Source: Planctomycetaceae bacterium
GTDB lineage: Bacteria; Planctomycetota; Planctomycetia; Pirellulales; Pirellulaceae
Assembly: GCA_003455945.1 (NCBI GenBank)
Contig: DMPQ01000399.1
Span: forward strand, 1-5,338
DNA length: 5,338 nucleotides
Direction: 5' to 3'
Shown here piece after piece: positions 1 to 5,338 of the stretch (position 1 is the stretch's first letter; every line of letters starts with the position of its first letter). The notes below the pieces were generated by a model that had not been told where the DNA came from, did no database searches, and saw nothing but the letters and a program-made list of their open reading frames with translations. The translations under genes were made by a program, and so were the position numbers.

Positions 1-234
1 GGCCATCCGTTCGAGCGACCAGTTCGCCGCGACTCGCGCCAGCGCCTCGTCGATCTCCCGTCGCCGCGACCGGACTCCGCGAAGCAGATCCCACGCGAAA
101 TCAACCAGCGAAAGATCTTCCTCCAGACGCTCCCGCACGAACGCTTCGTCCGCGGTCAACCGCCGATCGGAATTGAGATCGTCCTGATACAGGAGCTGCA
201 GGACGACTTCACGAGCCTTGGAACGGCGGGACAT
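1..234 (-). CDS. nusB: Transcription antitermination protein NusB (C-terminus cut off by window)
   Basis: NusB pairs with ribosomal protein S10 (NusE), binds boxA RNA, and helps RNA polymerase resist Rho-dependent termination, notably in rRNA operons. The 78 visible residues start MSRRSKAREVVLQLLYQDDL, which matches the family's opening 'RR..ARe..lq.LYq.D' helix. They end with NWSLERMA, the well-conserved stretch that in NusB precedes the central core. NusB proteins usually have about 135-165 residues, so roughly half is visible; the rest lies to the left of the window. The ATG at 234-232 is chosen because the family motif begins within a few residues of it, and a GGAG lies 11 nt upstream. 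It follows ribH in the same direction after a 151-nt gap. ribH-nusB adjacency is common in bacteria, which supports both calls. The open frame reaches the window edge intact. Confidence 0.93.
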   Translation of the reverse strand, partial: MSRRSKAREVVLQLLYQDDLNSDRRLTADEAFVRERLEEDLSLVDFAWDLLRGVRSRRREIDEALARVAANWSLERMA

Positions 235-344
235 GGCGGCTGGTGACTCCGATCGTCCGAACTCGGCCGGTCGTCGACCGCCCGGCGGATAGGGGAACCG
301 TGGAGGGAATCGTGCAAGGGTATCTGCCGGGCCCGCAGGTCGCA

Positions 345-364
345 ACCGGCGCCTGGCGGCCGGT
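345..364 (-). other. GC-rich inverted repeat between ribH and nusB
   Basis: ACCGGC at 345-350 pairs with GCCGGT at 359-364 across an 8-nt loop, about 22 nt after the ribH stop. It lies in the 151-nt gap 235-385. There is no T-run after it on the minus strand, so it is not a canonical intrinsic terminator. It could be a 3' stabilising or attenuating hairpin, or chance in GC-rich DNA. The same gap contains a weak promoter-like pair for nusB (TTGCGA at 345-340, TACCCT at 322-317, 17-nt spacer; 4/6 and 3/6 consensus matches). I would not rely on it. Confidence 0.2.
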
Positions 365-385
365 CGAGAGCGCGCCTCGCGACCA

Positions 386-868
386 TCAGTCCCACGACGC
401 GAGAAGATCGGCCATCTGCAGCGCTGCCAGCGTCGCCTCTTCCCCCTTGTTGCCGACCGAGCCGCCGGCGCGGTTGAGCGCCTGTTCCAGGTTGTTCACG
501 GTCAGCAGTCCGAAACCGATCGGAACGCCGTGTTCCAGCGAGATCCGCCCGAGACTCTCCGAGACCTGGCGATTGATGTGCTCGTCGTGCGACGTCTCGC
601 CGCGGATCACCGCCCCCAGGCAGACCACCGCCTCGTACGACATCGAGGAAGCCGCTCGCATCGCAGCGAGCGACAACTCCCAAGCCCCCGGTACTCGGAC
701 GACGTCGATCCGATCATCGCTCAAGCCGTTGGCGCGGGCGGTACGGAGCGCTCCTTCGAGCAGCCGTTCGGTGACCGACTCGTTGTAGCGCGACACGATG
801 ATCGCGACGCGTCCCTGCACTCGGTCCGGCTTTCCCTCGAAGACGTTCGGCACGGCGGTTCCCTTCAT
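386..868 (-). CDS. ribH: 6,7-dimethyl-8-ribityllumazine synthase
   Basis: This enzyme condenses 5-amino-6-ribitylaminouracil with 3,4-dihydroxy-2-butanone 4-phosphate to give 6,7-dimethyl-8-ribityllumazine, the penultimate step of riboflavin synthesis in the cytoplasm. The 160-residue length is normal for the family. Motifs run in order: SRYNE at 26-30, whose aromatic residue (Tyr28) occupies the position that stacks on the pyrimidine substrate; VPGAWEL at 59-65; GAVIRGETSH at 85-94, with His94 matching the catalytic histidine (His88 in Bacillus subtilis); and QALNRAGG at 129-136, with Arg133 at the phosphate-binding arginine, followed by GNKGEEA at 139-145. All expected active-site positions are present, so the gene looks intact. 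The ATG at 868-866 has only a short GAG 7 nt upstream. The gene lies 156 nt after rho and 151 nt before nusB, all in one direction. No FMN riboswitch is seen upstream, and no other rib gene is in the window. Confidence 0.97.
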   Translation of the reverse strand: MKGTAVPNVFEGKPDRVQGRVAIIVSRYNESVTERLLEGALRTARANGLSDDRIDVVRVPGAWELSLAAMRAASSMSYEAVVCLGAVIRGETSHDEHINRQVSESLGRISLEHGVPIGFGLLTVNNLEQALNRAGGSVGNKGEEATLAALQMADLLASWD

Positions 869-904
869 GGATCATCTCGATCGGATCAACAGGACGGCCC
901 GACC

Positions 905-933
905 ATTCGATCGCGGGCCGGGCAAAGCGGCAA
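905..933 (-). promoter_or_regulatory. Possible sigma70-type promoter for ribH
   Basis: Read on the minus strand, TTGCCG (933-928) and TCGAAT (910-905) are separated by exactly 17 nt, each matching 4 of 6 consensus bases. Transcription would start near 898, giving a leader of about 30 nt before the ribH ATG. Matches of this quality do arise by chance, so this is only a candidate. It would let ribH-nusB be transcribed separately from rho, which fits the 156-nt gap. Confidence 0.25.
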
Positions 934-970
934 GTCGCGTCCCCTCGGTCGACGCACGCGACCGACGCTC

Positions 971-993
971 GCGAACCGGGCCCGAACGTTCGC
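971..993 (-). other. Inverted repeat just downstream of rho
   Basis: GCGAAC (971-976) and GTTCGC (988-993) are perfect 6-nt complements around an 11-nt loop that itself contains the palindrome CGGGCCCG. The hairpin begins about 31 nt after the rho stop codon. No T-run follows on the minus strand, so a standard intrinsic terminator is not supported. It may protect the 3' end of the rho transcript or be incidental. Confidence 0.25.
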
Positions 994-1024
994 CGTCCGG
1001 GCTCCGGCATTTCGGAACGACGAC

Positions 1025-2650
1025 TCAGTCGTGAACCGTCAGCGTCATCAGGAACTCGGCGTTCGACTTCGACTTCTTCAGCCGCTCGACCAGCCGTTCC
1101 ATGGCATCGGGAGGAGAGAGATCGGCGAGCACGCGGCGGAGCGCTCCGATCCGGCGATGCTCCTCGGGATCCATCAGCCGCTCCTCGCGCCGCGTTCCGC
1201 TCCGCCCCAGATCGATCGCCGGCCAGACCCGCCGCTCGACCATCCGTCGATCGAGCACGATCTCGAGATTGCCGGTCCCCTTGAACTCCTCGAAGATCAC
1301 CTCGTCCATTCGGCTGCCGGTATCGACGAGCGCCGTGGCGACGATCGTCAGCGAGCCCCCTTCTTCGACCTTGCGGGCCGATCCGAAGAACGACTTGGGG
1401 CGCTGCATCGCATTGGCGTCCAGCCCTCCCGAAAGCGTCTTGCCGCTCTGCGGACATTCCGAGTTCCAGGCGCGGGCCAGCCGCGTGATCGAGTCGAGGA
1501 AGATCACGACGTCGATGCCGCATTCGACCAGCCGCTTCGCCTTTTCGAGCACCATCTGCGCGACCTGGACGTGACGCGACGTCGGTTCGTCGAACGTCGA
1601 GCTGATCACCTCGCAGTTCTTTCCCTTGACCTCCCGCTCCATGTCGGTCACTTCTTCCGGTCGCTCGTCGATCAGCAACATGATGACGTAGGCGTCCGGA
1701 TAGTTGGTCAGGACCGCCTTGGCCATCTTCTGCATCAGGACCGTCTTCCCCGCGCGCGGCGGACTGACGATCAGCCCGCGTTGGCCGAAGCCGATCGGAC
1801 AGAGCAGATCGACGACGCGCGTCGAGAGTTCGTGCGGATCGAACTCCAGACGAATTCGCTCGTCCGGATGGAGCGGCGTCAGATCGTCGAACAGGACCGT
1901 GCGGCTGGCGGTCTGCGGATCGCGGTAGTTGATCGCCTCGACCTTCAGCAGCGCGAAGTACCGCTCGTTCTCCTTCGGCGGCCGGATCTGACCCGAGATG
2001 GTCGACCCGGTCCGAAGACCGAACTTGCGGATCTGACTGGGCGAGACGTAGATGTCGTCGGGGCAAGACAGGTAGTGCGAATCGGGGCTGCGCAGAAACC
2101 CGAATCCGTCCGGCAGGATCTCGAGAGTCCCTTCGCCGTACATGAACCCGTTGCGCTTCAGCCGCTGCTTGAGGATCGCGACGATCAGATCCTGGCGGCG
2201 CATCTCGGGAGCGACCGCGATCCCTTCCTTGATCGCCAGCGCCAACAGGCTCTGCGTCGGCAACTGCTGCAGCTGATGCAGATGCGGGTCCTGCGGCAGG
2301 TCTACTTTTGCCTCCGCCGGAAGCTCGACCGCTCCCTCCTCGCCCGCCGCTCCGGCATGATTCAACGACTCGGCGAACGAAATCGGCTCACCGTCCCGCT
2401 CCAGTTCCCTCAGTCGCTCCTCGGTCGCCGGACTCAGCGTAATCCGGCGCGACGGATGCGAACGAAAGGGGCGACGGACCGGACCGCGATGCCCCTCCCC
2501 GCCGCGATACGGTTCGCTGCCGCGCAGCCCTTCCGGAGGCCGAAAGCCGTCGACGGAACGGGACGAATCGCCGTTCGGCAACGACGGAGGCAACGGTGCT
2601 GAGCGATGGCGTTCGCCATCGTCTTCGGGGTCGACGAACGGTTGGGACAT
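1025..2650 (-). CDS. rho: Transcription termination factor Rho, with N-terminal extension
   Basis: Rho is a ring-shaped hexameric RNA helicase-ATPase that loads on C-rich nascent RNA and releases RNA polymerase. The protein has 541 residues against 419 in E. coli. Residues 1-125 are a hydrophilic, Arg/Gly/Pro/Glu-rich extension, probably disordered. The Rho N-terminal helical domain covers about 126-165, and the cold-shock-like RNA-binding fold about 172-240, with RNP1-like DGFGFLR at 181-187. The ATPase core follows: Walker A SPPRAGKT (296-303), Walker B VVIFLD (381-386) then [10 protein letters not shown], the secondary RNA-binding loop [11 protein letters not shown] (401-411), and GRSGTR (482-487), whose last Arg aligns with the E. 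coli arginine finger (Arg366). Trp replaces the usual aromatics in RAWN and RVWPAID, as I recall from planctomycete Rho. The ATG at 2650 has GGAG 9 nt upstream. The frame stays open to 3070, but that part overlaps coaE and has no Rho features. All catalytic motifs are present, so the protein should be active. Confidence 0.98.
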   Translation of the reverse strand: MSQPFVDPEDDGERHRSAPLPPSLPNGDSSRSVDGFRPPEGLRGSEPYRGGEGHRGPVRRPFRSHPSRRITLSPATEERLRELERDGEPISFAESLNHAGAAGEEGAVELPAEAKVDLPQDPHLHQLQQLPTQSLLALAIKEGIAVAPEMRRQDLIVAILKQRLKRNGFMYGEGTLEILPDGFGFLRSPDSHYLSCPDDIYVSPSQIRKFGLRTGSTISGQIRPPKENERYFALLKVEAINYRDPQTASRTVLFDDLTPLHPDERIRLEFDPHELSTRVVDLLCPIGFGQRGLIVSPPRAGKTVLMQKMAKAVLTNYPDAYVIMLLIDERPEEVTDMEREVKGKNCEVISSTFDEPTSRHVQVAQMVLEKAKRLVECGIDVVIFLDSITRLARAWNSECPQSGKTLSGGLDANAMQRPKSFFGSARKVEEGGSLTIVATALVDTGSRMDEVIFEEFKGTGNLEIVLDRRMVERRVWPAIDLGRSGTRREERLMDPEEHRRIGALRRVLADLSPPDAMERLVERLKKSKSNAEFLMTLTVHD

Positions 2651-2813
2651 GACGAGAGACTCCGAGCGTCGCGCAGGGAACGAGCGACGACGAGTACGCG
2701 GACGAGCGGGATGAAGAGAAGATTCTTGACGAGCGGCGGGAGGAGGGAAGAGCGGACGGCGATCGGGAGAGCAGCGAACGAGCGGTCTCGGCCGAGCGAA
2801 GACGACGGAGCCA
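2651..2813 (-). promoter_or_regulatory. C/U-rich, A-poor rho leader: candidate rut-type autoregulatory region
   Basis: The 163 nt between coaE and rho, read as the rho transcript, contain 71 C, 37 G, 44 T and 11 A by my count. In the 70 nt at 2701-2770 there are 34 C and only 10 G. Long C-rich, G-poor, weakly structured RNA is what Rho binds (rut sites), and E. coli rho is known to limit its own synthesis through Rho-dependent termination in its leader. Autoregulation here is an inference from composition and position. The leader ends with the Shine-Dalgarno-like CGGAG at 2664-2660, 9 nt before the ATG. I found no convincing -35/-10 pair or intrinsic terminator in it, so rho may be read from coaE or from a promoter I cannot recognise. 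Confidence 0.4.
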
Positions 2814-3476
2814 TCACCTAGGGTTGCCGCCCCCGTCGGTTTCCTTCCCGCATCTCGGGCTGAGGTTCGTACGGTCGGCGGCGAGCCAGCGATCCACGAG
2901 CGCGTCGACCTGAGCACGGGTCCGCTCGAGACCCGATCCGTTGTCGATGAGCGTATCGCAGAGGGCTCGCTTCCGATCGAGAGGCTCTTGAGCCGCCTCG
3001 CGACGACGCCACTCCGCCTCGGACCAGCCCCGCTCGCGGACGCGAGCCAATCGCTGCTCCGCCGGCGCATCGACGAAGATCAGATGATCGCAGAACCGGT
3101 CCCACCGAGCCTTGAGCAGGACCGGTGCATCGAGGATGACGAGGGGGACGTGGGCGATCCGCAAGTCGGCCAAGCGGCGCTCGATCGCCTCCGAAATCCT
3201 CGGATGCACGATCGCTTCCAAAGCGGCCAGATACCGTCGACCTTCCGGCGAATCGTCGAAAACCATTCTGGCAAGCGAGGCCCGGACGATCCACCCGTCG
3301 GCGTCGAAAACCGCGTCGCCGAACTCGCGCCGCACCGCCGATTTCACTTCCGGTTCGCGCAGCGCTTCATGCCCCAGACGATCCGCATCGATCGCCGTCG
3401 CGCCTCGGGTGACGAGCATTGCCGTTACGGTGCTCTTACCGCTGCCGATTCCGCCCAAGATCCCCGCCGTGATCAT
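2814..3476 (-). CDS. coaE: Dephospho-CoA kinase
   Basis: CoaE phosphorylates the ribose 3'-hydroxyl of dephospho-CoA with ATP, the last step of coenzyme A synthesis. Numbered from the ATG at 3476, the protein has 220 residues, slightly longer than the usual ~200. The P-loop GGIGSGKST is at 8-16, IDAD at 29-32, DGWIVR at 60-65, and IVHP at 89-92. The 'PLL.E'-type motif reads APVLLK at 117-122, with Lys where the family normally has Glu. RERG (147-150) lies in the lid region, and IDNGSG (177-182) matches the family's late '(V/I)(I/D)N.G' segment. Residues after about 200 form a polar tail. Start choice is uncertain: a TTG at 3482 would add two residues and has GAGG 9 nt upstream (3495-3492), while the ATG has only a GGGG 7 nt upstream (3487-3484). 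The ATG gives the typical short N-terminus before the P-loop. The gene is 163 nt upstream of rho. Confidence 0.95.
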   Translation of the reverse strand: MITAGILGGIGSGKSTVTAMLVTRGATAIDADRLGHEALREPEVKSAVRREFGDAVFDADGWIVRASLARMVFDDSPEGRRYLAALEAIVHPRISEAIERRLADLRIAHVPLVILDAPVLLKARWDRFCDHLIFVDAPAEQRLARVRERGWSEAEWRRREAAQEPLDRKRALCDTLIDNGSGLERTRAQVDALVDRWLAADRTNLSPRCGKETDGGGNPR

Positions 3477-3733
3477 CGGCAAACCCCGTCCCCTCGCCGG
3501 AAGGCCCCCGAATCGGCTCCCGCCGCCTTGCCGTGGCGACCGGAAGATCGATCCTCCCCCCGATCGTAACCGGACAGGACACTTGCGCGCATCGGCATGG
3601 CGCGAAGCCGCGATCCCTGGGGCGAGGGTGACCGCCGTCGCGCTGATCGGCCGGTCGACTTGCCGATGCCGCCGCAGCGCATGATCAAAGGGGAAACCTC
3701 ATCGAGCGAGTGAATCGCGCCGACCCGCGACGC
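3477..3733 (-). other. 257-nt intergenic region upstream of coaE
   Basis: This gap follows the stop of the unknown protein. ATCGGC and GCCGAT (3646-3651 and 3662-3667, 10-nt loop) form a possible hairpin about 67 nt after that stop, without a T-run. A second short repeat, CGATC/GATCG at 3549-3553 and 3562-3566, encloses a run of six G on the minus strand. The coaE-proximal part is G-rich on the transcript strand, with runs of G at 3519-3521, 3505-3509, 3490-3493 and 3484-3487. No good promoter is visible; the best -10-like hexamer, TACGAT near 3568-3563, lacks a -35 partner. A 71-codon frame from a TTG at 3688 ends by overlapping the coaE ATG (ATGA), but its very Arg-rich composition argues against a real gene. 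Confidence 0.5.
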
Positions 3734-5338
3734 TCACTCGCCGCTACCGGAGTTCTCCCGAGGCAGGTCGCGAATCGTCAGGTAGCCCCAGACCGCAACC
3801 TGATCGGTCTCTTTCCTGAGTGAGGCTTCCGCTTCGGCCAACCAGTCGAGCAACCGGACCTCCGGCACCGACGACGGGCTGTCGGCGAGCGGATCGAGAT
3901 GCGAGCTCCGCCAACGCGGCGAAAGGCCGGCCGGTTGTTCGAGTCGGAACTCGCCGTCGAGCGCACAGCGAAAGGTGACGTCGAGCAGTCGTTCCGCTTC
4001 CGCCAACGCCGACTCGGGAGCAACCTTCAGCTGCCGGACCATCTGGCCGAGCAAGCGGACGTTCCCGACCGTCGTCTCCTTGGCGCGCAGCGTCACCGCC
4101 TGTTCGACCCACGGGCGCAGCGCACTCGAACCGACTTCGCCCAATCGCAGATGGACGTGAGCCGGGGATTCCAGCGGCCGGTAGTGCAACTCTTCCGAGG
4201 CACGCCACAATCGTTCCCGGTCGAAACTCAGCAGCGAGACATCTCCTCCCTGCCAACGCCAGATGCCGAGCAGCGATTTGGTGTAGCCGTCGGGGTCCGG
4301 CTGAGCTCCGAGCCCGATCGGCAGCAGATCGAGAAAGCCGGGCTTGGGCGAGGCGCCGAGGTAGCCGGGAGCGGACCGCAGCACTTGGATCCACTCGAGA
4401 ATCGTCTCGGGAGGTCCGTCGCGCGACGGGCCTTCGTCCTGCAGCGTCACGAACAACCGATGCGGATCGGTTCCCGGGATCAGCAACCCGCCGCGCACGC
4501 TCGCCTGAAGATTGACCACATCGGTTCCGTTCCCTTCGACGATCGTCTCCATCGGCGGACCGAGGATCGAAAAGAGCCAGCCGTACTTCTCCTCACCGAA
4601 CGGAGCCAATCGCGCTTCGAACTCCAGTCGCTCGCCGCCTCCATCCGCCGGGACGAACTTCACCGCCAGGACCAGCGGATCGAGCCGGCCCCATCGCGAC
4701 GCGAAATAGGTCGATCGCTCGAGATACGCCTGCGTTTCTCGCTCCGTCACGCCGTCGATTCGGACATCGGCGATCGGCAGGAAATAGCCGCGACGGCCTC
4801 GCATCGAATCCCAGACCTCGGCTTCGGCCAGGATCGGCCCGCTTCCGTCCGGACGCCGCCCGAATCCTTCCGGCAGCAGGCCCGCTTCGATCAGCCCGTC
4901 GAGATCCTCCGCCGCGATCCCTTCGGCCCGAGCCACCGCGCGCGCCAGATGCACCAGTTCGATGTCGGTCACGCTTTCCAGGCGACGCCGCAGTTCGATC
5001 TGATACTGCGGCGAGAGCAGATTGCGGAACAGGGCGCTCGACAGATAAGCGAAGACCGAATCGTTTCGATCGAGCGGAAACTCTTGTCGCGTCCAGCGGA
5101 ACTCGTCCGAGTCGCCGAGCGCCCCGAGCCCCTGTCCTGCTTCGAGAAACCGCTCGACCAACCGTCGCGAGTTGGTCATCAGATGAAAGTCGCCGTCGCT
5201 CACCCAGAACGAACGGAGTCGATTGTCGGGGGTCGAGATGAACGAGACCTTGCGGCCGCCGATCTCGAGCGTCTCCTCGATCGCTCCCTGGTCCTTCAGC
5301 TTGCGGACGATGCCGCTCCGCTGACTCGACAGCGACAT
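3734..5338 (-). CDS. Large protein of unknown function (N-terminus outside window)
   Basis: At least 534 codons are open to the window edge. The ATG at 5338-5336 is probably internal: the sequence at residues 28-64 (GGRKVSFIST, then WVSDGDFHLMTNSRRLVERF) already reads like the middle of a folded domain, so the true start likely lies beyond the window. I do not recognise a named family. Visible features are a beta-rich opening; a conserved-looking segment SPQYQIELRRRL (109-120) followed by a helical, Ala/Glu-rich stretch (125-155); a loop LLPEGFGRRPDGSG (154-167); and a central part with alternating strands (220-300) and several 'DPxx' turns. The C-terminal part (390-475) includes VHLRLGEV and a helix pair ending LLDVTFRCALDGEF. 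No signal peptide, membrane helix or catalytic motif is evident in the visible part. The layout, with 'displayed value' strands such as FWVSDGDFHLMTNS, loosely recalls DUF3352-like proteins; this is weak. It ends 257 nt before coaE and its composition resembles its neighbours. Confidence 0.85.
   Translation of the reverse strand: MSLSSQRSGIVRKLKDQGAIEETLEIGGRKVSFISTPDNRLRSFWVSDGDFHLMTNSRRLVERFLEAGQGLGALGDSDEFRWTRQEFPLDRNDSVFAYLSSALFRNLLSPQYQIELRRRLESVTDIELVHLARAVARAEGIAAEDLDGLIEAGLLPEGFGRRPDGSGPILAEAEVWDSMRGRRGYFLPIADVRIDGVTERETQAYLERSTYFASRWGRLDPLVLAVKFVPADGGGERLEFEARLAPFGEEKYGWLFSILGPPMETIVEGNGTDVVNLQASVRGGLLIPGTDPHRLFVTLQDEGPSRDGPPETILEWIQVLRSAPGYLGASPKPGFLDLLPIGLGAQPDPDGYTKSLLGIWRWQGGDVSLLSFDRERLWRASEELHYRPLESPAHVHLRLGEVGSSALRPWVEQAVTLRAKETTVGNVRLLGQMVRQLKVAPESALAEAERLLDVTFRCALDGEFRLEQPAGLSPRWRSSHLDPLADSPSSVPEVRLLDWLAEAEASLRKETDQVAVWGYLTIRDLPRENSGSGE

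Noticed and set aside
156..683. Minus-strand frame covering the ribH-nusB gap
   Set aside because: It overlaps both ribH and nusB out of frame and has no recognisable motif.
869..1024. FMN riboswitch (RFN element) before ribH
   Set aside because: The conserved RFN segments (such as the AGGG-start and CCxACCGGCGGT-like blocks) are not found here, and 156 nt would leave little room after the possible promoter.
714..2066. 450-codon minus-strand frame inside rho and ribH
   Set aside because: It is out of frame with two unambiguous genes, spans their junction, and gives a low-complexity Arg/Gly/Ala/Asp product.
530..2602. 690-codon open frame on the plus strand
   Set aside because: It lies antisense to ribH and rho, both certain from their motifs. 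Its product is rich in Arg, Asp, His and Gln without any domain, as expected from the complement of GC-rich coding sequence with few stop trinucleotides.
2434..2817. 127-codon minus-strand frame starting at the coaE stop, with a hydrophobic stretch that resembles a membrane helix
   Set aside because: It overlaps rho by over 200 nt in another frame. The Leu/Pro/Val/Ser-rich stretch is explained by the pyrimidine-rich leader.
2651..3070. Extending rho upstream to 3070 (681 residues)
   Set aside because: The extra 140 residues overlap coaE, have no Rho similarity, and the ATG at 2650 has a well-spaced GGAG.
235..3733. Intrinsic terminators after rho, ribH and the unknown protein
   Set aside because: Short GC-rich inverted repeats exist, but none is followed by a run of T on the transcribed strand.
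1..5338. Mobile elements, CRISPR, tRNA or defence genes
   Set aside because: No terminal inverted repeats, regularly spaced repeats, cloverleaf pattern, transposase or nuclease motifs were found on either strand.

Overview
All supported genes in this 5.3-kb window (about 64% G+C by sampling rows) lie on the minus strand. In transcription order they are: an unidentified protein of at least 534 residues whose 5' end is outside the window (3734-5338), coaE (2814-3476), rho (1025-2650), ribH (386-868) and the first 78 codons of nusB (1-234). The organism looks like a planctomycete, possibly of the Pirellulales. This rests on recalled resemblance: the wording of the Rho and CoaE sequences, the kind of large unknown protein upstream of coaE, and same-strand genes separated by rather wide gaps (151-257 nt). 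No taxonomic search was possible.

Region by region: 1-234 is partial nusB. The gap at 235-385 holds a GC-rich inverted repeat. Bases 386-868 encode lumazine synthase. The gap at 869-1024 holds an inverted repeat just after rho and a possible promoter for ribH. Bases 1025-2650 encode Rho with a long, probably disordered N-terminal extension. Bases 2651-2813 are the rho leader, strikingly rich in C and U and poor in A on the transcript strand. Bases 2814-3476 encode dephospho-CoA kinase. Bases 3477-3733 are a G-rich leader with a hairpin and a doubtful small ORF. The rest is the unknown protein.

Functionally this is a housekeeping block: cofactor synthesis (CoaE makes CoA, RibH makes the riboflavin precursor) plus transcription control (Rho terminates, NusB antiterminates). 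ribH-nusB adjacency is a known conserved pairing in bacteria. I see no mobile element, CRISPR array, defence system, tRNA or rRNA. The observations most worth following are the C-rich rho leader as a candidate autoregulatory Rho-loading (rut) region, the N-terminal extension of Rho, the unidentified upstream protein, a Glu-to-Lys change in a conserved CoaE motif, and strong excess of the palindrome CGATCG.
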